NCBI GenBank assembly: GCA_021300075.1
Contig: JAJTIB010000140.1
Location: 1-9,245, forward strand
Length of the DNA: 9,245 bases
Source of the DNA: Rickettsiales bacterium
GTDB lineage: Bacteria; Pseudomonadota; Alphaproteobacteria; Rickettsiales; UBA3002
Direction of reading: 5' to 3'
Positions 1 through 5,203 of this stretch are shown in pieces. The position numbers and the translations under genes are program-made. Under the pieces are notes generated by a model that saw only the letters and a program-made list of their open reading frames with translations, was not told the DNA's origin and did not search any database. How positions within the stretch are numbered: position 1 is the stretch's first letter; every line of letters begins with the position of its first letter.

Positions 1-808
1 GAATATGGATTTTGTCGCTGGTTCCCCCCAGGGCAAACATTTCGCGGACGTCGTGCAGCGCATCAATGACTGCCTCGACTTCATTACCGCAACCGGCCTG
101 AAGCTCGACGCGATGGAGGAACTCGCCGAAGCACGGTTCTACAGTTCGCACGAAGCCTTGCTGCTGGGCTACGAATCTGGTCTCGTGCGTCGCGACAAAG
201 AAACGGGTGAGTATTATGTCGGCTCCGCGCATATGCTCTGGATTGGCGATCGCACCCGGAATCCGGACGAAGCCCATGTCGAATTCCTGCGCGGGGTCGC
301 TAACCCCATCGGCTGCAAAGTAGGCCCAAGCATGACGGCAGAGGATCTAATTCGCCTGTGCGACACGCTGAATCCGAATAATGAGGCGGGGCGACTCACG
401 TTTATATCGCGGATGGGACATCAGAAAGTTGAAGAATTTTTACCCAGACTGGTGCGGCTCATCAAAACGGAGGGCCGCAATGTCGTATGGAGCTGCGACC
501 CGATGCATGGCAACACCATCAAGTCACCAAGCGGTATCAAGACGCGAAAATTTACCGACATTCTCGCTGAGGTGCGGAAATTTTTTGCGATTCATCACGC
601 CGAAGGCACGCATGGTTCCGGCGTGCATTTTGAAATGACAGGGCAGGACGTCACCGAGTGTCTGGGCGGCGCACAGGCGATTTCAGAGCTGGATTTATCC
701 AACCGCTACCACACGCACTGCGACCCGCGCCTCAACGCATCGCAATCACTCGAGCTGGCGTTTTTGATTGCGGAACTTCTCAAGAAACAAAAACAGATCA
801 TCGCGTGA
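1..808 (+). CDS. aroG: 3-deoxy-7-phosphoheptulonate synthase, class II (partial, 5' end outside window)
   Basis: Condenses phosphoenolpyruvate and erythrose 4-phosphate to DAHP, the first committed step of aromatic amino acid biosynthesis, in the cytoplasm. The frame is open from base 2, so the N-terminal part lies left of the window; the Met codon at base 5 is internal. Numbering from that Met, class II hallmarks are GDRTR (81-85), NPIGCKVGPS (100-109), CDPMHGNT (164-171), HFEMTGQ (208-214) and THCDPRLN (237-244). From the family, the metal ligands in this part should be His168, Glu210 and Asp240; all are present, and the remaining cysteine ligand would be in the missing part. The C-terminus is intact, ending in a Lys-rich tail at TGA 806-808. 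Class II enzymes are unrelated in sequence to E. coli AroF/G/H. Naming varies (aroG or aroF), so the symbol is less certain than the function. An intrinsic terminator follows 32 bases after the stop, so this is the last gene of its transcript. Confidence 0.95.
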   Translation, partial: NMDFVAGSPQGKHFADVVQRINDCLDFITATGLKLDAMEELAEARFYSSHEALLLGYESGLVRRDKETGEYYVGSAHMLWIGDRTRNPDEAHVEFLRGVANPIGCKVGPSMTAEDLIRLCDTLNPNNEAGRLTFISRMGHQKVEEFLPRLVRLIKTEGRNVVWSCDPMHGNTIKSPSGIKTRKFTDILAEVRKFFAIHHAEGTHGSGVHFEMTGQDVTECLGGAQAISELDLSNRYHTHCDPRLNASQSLELAFLIAELLKKQKQIIA

Positions 809-840
809 GCGATAAAAAAATCAGCGTGTGCGGTGGTGTG

Positions 841-868
841 TTTGTTGCACGCGAGCAACAAATTTTTT
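841..868 (+). terminator. Intrinsic terminator after the DAHP synthase gene
   Basis: A perfect 8-bp stem (TTTGTTGC 841-848 pairing with GCAACAAA 855-862) has the 6-base loop ACGCGA and is followed directly by six T (863-868). The stem is only moderately GC-rich, so termination may be incomplete. It lies 32 bases after the stop codon and ahead of the next plus-strand gene. Confidence 0.7.
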
Positions 869-912
869 GCGTGAAAGAAAATCAGAAGCGATTTTTAGAA
901 AATCACGGCGTC

Positions 913-945
913 TTCATAGATTCTTAACCATGTCGAGGTTATAAA
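913..945 (+). promoter_or_regulatory. Putative CtrA-type promoter of the lysine-rich small gene
   Basis: TTCA (913-916), seven bases, then TTAACC (924-929) matches the alphaproteobacterial CtrA box TTAA-N7-TTAAC at 8 of 9 positions, and TTAACCAT (924-931) is the known half-site form. GATTC (919-923), a GANTC site of the CcrM methyltransferase type, lies inside the spacer. TATAAA (940-945) resembles a -10 element. With 17-base spacing the -35 region would fall at about 917-922, under the CtrA box, which is the arrangement known from CtrA-activated promoters. Transcription would then start near 952 and leave a leader of about 29 bases. Motif matching is all that supports this; a weaker alternative is TTTAGA (894-899) with TAGATT (917-922). 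Confidence 0.35.
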
Positions 946-969
946 GAGGTTGTTGTTAACTTTTTTATT

Positions 970-974
970 GGAGG
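970..974 (+). promoter_or_regulatory. Strong ribosome binding site of the small lysine-rich gene
   Basis: GGAGG lies six bases before the ATG at 981. It is the most complete Shine-Dalgarno sequence among the genes in this window and the main reason to accept so short a reading frame as a gene. Confidence 0.85.
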
Positions 975-980
975 ACTACC

Positions 981-1076
981 ATGGCTGCTAAGAAAAAACC
1001 TGCTAAGAAAACCGTTGCTAAAAAATCTGCTTCGAAAGTTGTGAAGTCAAAAAAGAAGACCGCTAAGAAGAAGTAG
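981..1076 (+). CDS. 31-residue lysine-rich, histone H1-tail-like basic protein
   Basis: This short frame begins at ATG 981 and ends with TAG 1074-1076. The product has 15 Lys, 6 Ala, 3 Ser, 3 Val, 2 Thr, 1 Pro and the initiator Met, with no acidic or aromatic residue, so it should be strongly positive and unfolded when free. From residue 3 it follows a five-residue period (A/S)-K-(K/V)-x-x repeated six times: AKKKP, AKKTV, AKKSA, SKVVK, SKKKT, AKKK. Such repeats are known from histone H1 tails and from bacterial H1-like DNA-compacting proteins (chlamydial HctB, Bordetella BpH1, Pseudomonas AlgP). Binding to DNA or RNA is therefore inferred from composition only. It is far shorter than those relatives and has no globular domain. 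All six Ala codons are GCT, unlike the neighbours, which suggests high expression. It is monocistronic: a strong ribosome site in front and a perfect terminator 20 bases behind. I am confident it is a gene and unsure of its role. Confidence 0.8.
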   Translation: MAAKKKPAKKTVAKKSASKVVKSKKKTAKKK

Positions 1077-1096
1077 TTCTTCTTTTGCGAATTCGG

Positions 1097-1125
1097 AAAG
1101 GGCGCCTCGCGGCGCCCTTTTTTTT
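1097..1125 (+). terminator. Intrinsic terminator of the lysine-rich small gene
   Basis: A perfect 10-bp GC-rich stem (AAAGGGCGCC 1097-1106 with GGCGCCCTTT 1111-1120) carries the tetraloop TCGC, and the T run extends from 1118 to 1125. It is the strongest terminator in the window and starts 20 bases after the stop codon. Confidence 0.93.
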
Positions 1126-1241
1126 ATATCGGAAACTGGTTGAATCCTCTTTTATCATTCCCGCGGAAGCCAATCCAAGCCCCCAGCCAGCCTACGCCCT
1201 CGAATTCCTGTAAATTGCATGCCCTCCCGCGTGGACGTAGC

Positions 1242-1276
1242 AAAAAAATGGCCCCGCATGATAATCACACGGGGCC
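1242..1276 (-). terminator. Intrinsic terminator of the nusA-pnp operon
   Basis: Read on the minus strand, a 7-bp all-GC stem (GGCCCCG 1276-1270 with CGGGGCC 1256-1250) has a 13-base loop and is followed by A and then seven T (1248-1242). It begins 26 bases after the pnp stop codon. Between it and the opposing terminator, bases 1126-1241 hold no gene that I can support. Confidence 0.85.
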
Positions 1277-1302
1277 TTACTATTGTACTTTAGAAAAGTC
1301 GC

Positions 1303-3456
1303 CTACTCGCCGCTCTGCCGCTTACGGCGCATGGTCTTTCCCGACATTTCGTACTGATCGGACATATCTGCACCGGTGACCTGATCCACGACTTTCATGG
1401 ACAGACGTACCTTGCCGCGATCGTCAATATCGAGGACTTTTACCTTCACTTCCTGACCTTCATGCACCACGTCGCTCACTTTTTCGACACGGTGGTCGGC
1501 CATTTCGCTCACATGGACGAGGCCATCCATCGCGCCGAGGAAGTTCACGAACGCCCCAAAGTCAACGATGCGGACGACTTTACCGGCGTAGATTTTACCA
1601 ATCTCCGGCACCGCGACAATGTACTGAATCCATTCGAGTGCCGCTTTCCCAGCTTCACCGGTCGTGGCGAAGATATTGATCGTACCGTCATCGTTAATGT
1701 CAATTTTGGTGCCGGTGGTTTCGGTGATTTCACGAATCACCTTGCCGCCGGAGCCAATCACTTCACGGATTTTATCTTTATCAATCCGAATCGTGGTGAT
1801 GCGCGGGGCGCGGATCGACATCTCCTTGCGCGGCGATGTCAGTGCCTTGTTCATCTCCCCAAGAATATGGGTGCGACCCTGTTTGGCTTGGGTCAGCGCC
1901 ACTTTCATGATTTCTTCGGTGATGCCGTTGATCTTGATGTCCATCTGTAACGAGGTCACACCACGCTCGGTTCCGGCCACTTTAAAATCCATATCGCCTA
2001 AGTGATCTTCATCACCGAGGATATCGGAAAGTACCGCAAAATCCTTGCCCTCAAGAATGAGCCCCATGGCAATCCCAGCGATTGGGCGCGCCAGAGGAAC
2101 CCCAGCATCCATCATCGACAGAGACGCACCGCAGACGGTCGCCATTGAGGACGAGCCGTTCGATTCGGTAATCTCCGAAACGATCCTGAGCGTATAGGGG
2201 AAATCCTCTTTCGAAGGCACAAGCGGACGCACGGCGCGCCATGCCAGTTTGCCGTGGCCGATTTCGCGACGACCAGGCGGCCGCAGCGGAAATGCCTCAC
2301 CGACCGAGAAGGGCGGAAAATTGTAATGCAGCATGAAACGCTCGTCATACGCGCCATCCACCGCATCTATCATCTGCTCGTCCTGCGACGTGCCAAGCGT
2401 GGTAACAACCAGCGCCTGTGTCTCGCCACGGGTGAAAAGTGCGGAGCCGTGTGTGCGCGGTAGAATGCCAACCTCGCACACGATCGGGCGGATATCGGCC
2501 AGGCCACGGCCATCAATGCGTTGATGGTCTTTGACGACCGCCGTACGCACAATGTCCTGCTCGAGCTTTTTGAAGATGGAGCCCACGAGCTTTTCATTTG
2601 CCGTTTCCGAGACAAATTTCTCTTTCACCGCCTGTTTAACGGCATCAATTGCCGCGACACGCTCTTGTTTCACGGTTTTCTTGTAGGCCTCGCGCAGCGG
2701 CTTCTCGGCAAGCGCCTTGATGCCTTTAACTATATCCGCCGGATATTCGGCGGCCTTGAAATCCCACGGGTCTTTCGCGGATTCTTCAGCGAAGCTGATG
2801 ATCATCTGAATCACCGGCTGCATGTGCTTATGGCCAAACATCACGGCCTCGAGCATCCGCTCCTCGCTCAGCTCCTGGGCTTGCGATTCCACCATCAGCA
2901 CCGAGCTTTTAGTGCCGCCCACCACTAAATCCAGTGCGCTAGTCTCAAGTTGCGACTTGGTCGGGTTCAAAATGAATTGCTGGTCGATCATACCTACGCG
3001 CGCGCCTGCGACCGGCCCCATGAAGGGAATGCCAGAAATAGCGAGTGCCGCCGAAGTACCAATCAAGGCCGCGATATCGGGATCGTTTTCAATATCATGC
3101 GAGATGACGGTGCAGACAATCTGCACTTCATTGTAGAAACCTTCCGCAAAAAGCGGACGAATCGGGCGGTCAATCAGGCGCGAGGTGAGGGTTTCTTTTT
3201 CAGTTGGGCGGCCTTCGCGTTTGAAGAAACCACCGGGGATTTTACCTGCCGAATAGGTTTTCTCGACGTAATTCACCGTCAGCGGGAAGAAGTCAATATC
3301 GGGCTTGGCTTGTTTGGCCGCGGTCACGGCGCACAGCACCACCGTTTCACCGTAGGTCACCAGCACCGCACCATCAGCCTGACGCGCCATGCGGCCTGTT
3401 TCAATCGTGAGCGGACGACCGCCCCATTCAATCGTCTTTTTCGTTATCGTAAACAT
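1303..3456 (-). CDS. pnp: Polyribonucleotide nucleotidyltransferase (PNPase)
   Basis: A 3'-to-5' exoribonuclease that degrades RNA with phosphate, releasing nucleoside diphosphates; it forms a trimeric ring and often joins the degradosome. At 717 residues it has the usual length. Order of domains: first RNase PH-like domain (about 10-145, with FFPLTVNY, GGFFKREGRP and SRLIDRPIRPLF), helical linker (about 240-300), second RNase PH-like domain (about 310-545), KH domain (about 552-612, GXXG loop GSGG at 568-571) and S1 domain (about 619-688). In the active core, GRREIGHGKLAWRA (395-408), SNGSSSMATVCG (432-443) and GDEDHLGDMDFK (481-492) are intact; Asp482 and Asp488 should match E. coli Asp486 and Asp492. 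The C-terminus ends in a short basic tail. Start: the ATG at 3456 follows GGA in AAGGAA with eight bases between; another ATG seven bases upstream is out of frame. It is the last gene of the operon, 154 bases after rpsO, and that gap holds the structured leader described separately. Confidence 0.98.
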   Translation of the reverse strand: MFTITKKTIEWGGRPLTIETGRMARQADGAVLVTYGETVVLCAVTAAKQAKPDIDFFPLTVNYVEKTYSAGKIPGGFFKREGRPTEKETLTSRLIDRPIRPLFAEGFYNEVQIVCTVISHDIENDPDIAALIGTSAALAISGIPFMGPVAGARVGMIDQQFILNPTKSQLETSALDLVVGGTKSSVLMVESQAQELSEERMLEAVMFGHKHMQPVIQMIISFAEESAKDPWDFKAAEYPADIVKGIKALAEKPLREAYKKTVKQERVAAIDAVKQAVKEKFVSETANEKLVGSIFKKLEQDIVRTAVVKDHQRIDGRGLADIRPIVCEVGILPRTHGSALFTRGETQALVVTTLGTSQDEQMIDAVDGAYDERFMLHYNFPPFSVGEAFPLRPPGRREIGHGKLAWRAVRPLVPSKEDFPYTLRIVSEITESNGSSSMATVCGASLSMMDAGVPLARPIAGIAMGLILEGKDFAVLSDILGDEDHLGDMDFKVAGTERGVTSLQMDIKINGITEEIMKVALTQAKQGRTHILGEMNKALTSPRKEMSIRAPRITTIRIDKDKIREVIGSGGKVIREITETTGTKIDINDDGTINIFATTGEAGKAALEWIQYIVAVPEIGKIYAGKVVRIVDFGAFVNFLGAMDGLVHVSEMADHRVEKVSDVVHEGQEVKVKVLDIDDRGKVRLSMKVVDQVTGADMSDQYEMSGKTMRRKRQSGE

Positions 3457-3522
3457 CGTTCATTTCCTTCTCTGCCCCCTCAACCGCACCACCGCAAAAA
3501 AACCATCATCTTCCGCGACAAC

Positions 3523-3540
3523 ACAGGCGGGAAAGCCTGT
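3523..3540 (-). promoter_or_regulatory. Stem-loop in the pnp leader
   Basis: On the minus strand ACAGGC (3540-3535) pairs with GCCTGT (3528-3523) around the loop TTTCCC. It sits one base after the putative pseudoknot and about 66 bases before the pnp start. E. coli pnp is autoregulated through a leader stem-loop cut by RNase III; this stem is much shorter, so an equivalent role is only a suggestion. No T run follows directly (seven T lie farther on, at 3502-3496), so it is not a standard terminator. Confidence 0.5.
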
Positions 3541-3541
3541 T

Positions 3542-3594
3542 GCATACACGTTCCTATGAAGAACCACCCCGCAGTGTATGCGTGCGCGGGGTGG
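3542..3594 (-). promoter_or_regulatory. Putative H-type RNA pseudoknot between rpsO and pnp
   Basis: Read on the minus strand, stem 1 is CCACCCCGC (3594-3586) paired with GCGGGGTGG (3572-3564), nine perfect pairs. Its 13-base loop contains GCATACAC (3581-3574), the perfect complement of GTGTATGC (3549-3542) downstream, giving an eight-pair stem 2. The connecting loops are 4, 1 and 14 bases, compatible with an H-type pseudoknot. It starts 16 bases after the rpsO stop codon. Stem 1 alone, followed by TTCTTC, could also act as a weak terminator or 3'-end barrier for rpsO mRNA. A short competing hairpin (GTTC 3564-3561 with GAAC 3553-3550) lies in the long loop. The pairings are seen in the sequence; formation and function are inference. 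Confidence 0.5.
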
Positions 3595-3610
3595 CACTTT
3601 ATTCTCGTTA

Positions 3611-3880
3611 TTACTTCCGCAAGCCGAGCTTGCTGATAAGTGCGTTATATCGGTCGGCATCCTTGCGCTTCAGGTAATCAAGCAGGCTGCGGCGGGTGCT
3701 GACCATTTTGATGAGGCCACGGCGCGAATGGTGATCTTTCACATGCGCTTTAAAATGGCTGGTAAGGTTGTTGATACGCTCGGTGAGCAAAGCTACCTGC
3801 ACTTCGGGTGAACCAGTGTCACCCTTGGTCGTGGCGCTTTCTTTGACCACTTGTTTTTTACGTTCTGCCGTAATCGTCAT
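3611..3880 (-). CDS. rpsO: Small ribosomal subunit protein uS15 (S15)
   Basis: A primary 16S rRNA-binding protein of the 30S platform that contacts the central domain three-way junction and nucleates binding of S6, S18, S11 and S21. With the chosen start it has 89 residues, as is usual for the family, and begins MTITAERK like typical S15. Conserved blocks are GDTGSPEVQ (20-28), LTERINNLT (32-40), DHHSRRGL (49-56) and RRSLLDYLKRKD (63-74), ending in GLRK; the His-Ser and Asp residues that touch rRNA are present. A longer frame from the ATG at 3892 would add MEKT. I reject it because GGAGAAG (3890-3884) then lies inside the coding region, at the right distance for the ATG at 3880. The gene begins 23 bases after truB, so it is read from the operon promoter, from one inside truB, or both. 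Confidence 0.97.
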   Translation of the reverse strand: MTITAERKKQVVKESATTKGDTGSPEVQVALLTERINNLTSHFKAHVKDHHSRRGLIKMVSTRRSLLDYLKRKDADRYNALISKLGLRK

Positions 3881-3883
3881 CGT

Positions 3884-3890
3884 CTTCTCC
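3884..3890 (-). promoter_or_regulatory. Ribosome binding site that fixes the rpsO start
   Basis: GGAGAAG on the minus strand, with six bases between GGAG and the ATG at 3880-3878. It overlaps the upstream in-frame ATG at 3892-3890, which has no comparable site in front of it, so the 89-residue S15 is preferred. Confidence 0.8.
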
Positions 3891-3903
3891 ATGCGACATC
3901 GGG

Positions 3904-4815
3904 TTATTGTATTACGTTCAGCATCCGCTTCGGCTGGATGGTCGCGCCGTCACTTTCCGCCAGCGCCACCAACTGGCCGCGATAGAGAACCCCTATCATG
4001 GCCGCAGGCGGAGTGGGTGTGACCGGGCGAAAGCCATGTCCATGGCGAAGCGTCTGCCACTGACTGTCCTCGATTGCCACGGCCGGGATGTCGTCCAGCA
4101 CGCGCTCGGTGGGCAGTAACCAGGCGGGGTTGCCCCCGACAAAGTCGGCGGGACTATGCGCAGAGTTTTCCAGAAAATCCAGTGAAATCGCATCATTTTC
4201 TCGGAAAAGCCCGACTGAAGCACGATGCAGACGGCTGATATAGCCCTGTGACCCCAGTGTCAGCGCCATATCCCGCCCAAGCGAACGTATATATGTGCCC
4301 TTGCCCACAATTGCTCGAAATTCTGCCTTATTCTCGTTGATATTCAACATCTCCAACGCATCAATCCGCACTGGCCGCGCGGCGAGATGCACCTCCTCCC
4401 CTGCCCGTGCCAATGCATAAGCGCGCTCGCCTGCCTGCTTAATAGCCGAATAAATGGGCGGAATTTGCATAATCTCGCCCCGAAATTGTGGTAATATCGC
4501 TCGGATTTCGTCCGAAGTGGGGATGACGTCGCTCGTTGCTATGACTTCGCCTTCCGCGTCATCCGTCACGCGGCGCTCACCAAAGGTGAGGGTGAATTCG
4601 TAAGTTTTTTTCGCGTCCATCAGCAGCGACACGCATTTAGTCGCCTCACCCAGCGCCAGGGGTAAAATGCCCGTCGCCATTGGGTCGAGCGTTCCCGCAT
4701 GGCCGATTTTTTCGGGGCGAATGAGGCGTTTAACGCGATGCACCGCATCCGCCGAAGTTATACCCAGGGGCTTATAAAGGTTAATCCAGCCATGAAGAGC
4801 ACGGCGCTTATTCAT
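3904..4815 (-). CDS. truB: tRNA pseudouridine(55) synthase TruB
   Basis: Converts U55 of the T-loop of most tRNAs to pseudouridine and also assists tRNA folding. At 303 residues it is of typical length. Visible family motifs: the N-terminal GWINLYKPLGITS (9-21); the catalytic motif GHAGTLDP (38-45), with Asp44 as the expected nucleophile; KKTYEFTLTFG (69-79), with the conserved Tyr72; IPPIYSAIK (118-126); KGTYIRSLGRDM (172-183); and the LHRASVGLF strand (196-204). A small C-terminal PUA-like region (about 245-300) includes GVLYRGQLVALAES. The start codon ATG at 4815-4813 overlaps the end of rbfA by eight bases, and only a weak AAG lies in front of it, so translation is probably coupled to rbfA. 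It is followed by rpsO after 23 bases. Confidence 0.98.
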   Translation of the reverse strand: MNKRRALHGWINLYKPLGITSADAVHRVKRLIRPEKIGHAGTLDPMATGILPLALGEATKCVSLLMDAKKTYEFTLTFGERRVTDDAEGEVIATSDVIPTSDEIRAILPQFRGEIMQIPPIYSAIKQAGERAYALARAGEEVHLAARPVRIDALEMLNINENKAEFRAIVGKGTYIRSLGRDMALTLGSQGYISRLHRASVGLFRENDAISLDFLENSAHSPADFVGGNPAWLLPTERVLDDIPAVAIEDSQWQTLRHGHGFRPVTPTPPAAMIGVLYRGQLVALAESDGATIQPKRMLNVIQ

Positions 4816-5188
4816 CGCTTAAGTCGCGCTTCACCCGATCGGATTCAAGCAGCTGATGAATGCGGCTTGCGACTTCATACGACGTGTCGAGTTTGAAAAA
4901 CAATTTTGGCAAAAACCTCAAAATCACTTTGCGGCTTAAAAGATGACGAATGCGGTTCGCATGTTCTTTGAGCGCGACCATGATCGATTCTTTATTAGAA
5001 CCCGCCAGAGGCATCACGAACACGGTAGCATTTTTAAGATCGGGACTGATGCGTACCTCCGATACGGTAATCGATCCGCTATCAAGAGCCGGCACATGGG
5101 TTTCACCATGAGCGAAAATCTGGGCGAGCGCTTGACGAATCTCTTCGCCAACACGAAGCTGACGCTGAGTGGGTTGTTTGGGTTCCAT
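4808..5188 (-). CDS. rbfA: Ribosome-binding factor A (30S maturation factor)
   Basis: Binds late 30S precursors and helps mature the 16S rRNA 5' region (helix 1 and the decoding-centre neck); in E. coli it is needed for growth in the cold. The 126-residue protein is a single KH-type-II domain of normal size. Recognisable segments are QLRVGEEIRQALAQIF (10-25), VSEVRISPDLKNATVFVMPL (42-61) and LPKLFFKLDTSYEVASRIHQ (93-112), the last being the usual conserved end of the family. The start at 5188 has GGAG (5199-5196) seven bases upstream. The gene begins 15 bases after the infB stop, and its last eight bases also encode the start of truB, so infB, rbfA and truB appear to form a tightly coupled block. 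Confidence 0.96.
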   Translation of the reverse strand: MEPKQPTQRQLRVGEEIRQALAQIFAHGETHVPALDSGSITVSEVRISPDLKNATVFVMPLAGSNKESIMVALKEHANRIRHLLSRKVILRFLPKLFFKLDTSYEVASRIHQLLESDRVKRDLSDE

Positions 5189-5203
5189 AGAGGGGCTCCA
5201 GAA

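Noticed and set aside
695..702. DnaA-box-like TTATCCAA
   Set aside because: It is a single imperfect match inside the DAHP synthase coding region, with no cluster of boxes or AT-rich unwinding region nearby.
1097..1125. Bidirectional use of the small gene's terminator for pnp
   Set aside because: On the minus strand the hairpin is followed by only three T before CCG, and pnp already has its own better-placed terminator at 1242-1276.
1462..1950. Plus-strand frame of 162 codons opposite the pnp 3' end
   Set aside because: It covers the conserved KH and S1 domains of PNPase on the other strand; it is a shadow frame.
2950..3636. Long plus-strand frame of 228 codons opposite pnp
   Set aside because: It is antisense to the fully conserved PNPase gene and runs into the rpsO region; its translation shows no domain, and it has no ribosome site. 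It is a codon-bias shadow.
3881..3892. Upstream ATG extending S15 by four residues (MEKT)
   Set aside because: The Shine-Dalgarno sequence lies within this extension, and S15 proteins normally begin at the second Met.
3881..3903. An E. coli-like S15 autoregulatory pseudoknot in front of rpsO
   Set aside because: Only 23 bases separate truB from rpsO and I could not find the required stems there; the structure found lies after rpsO instead.
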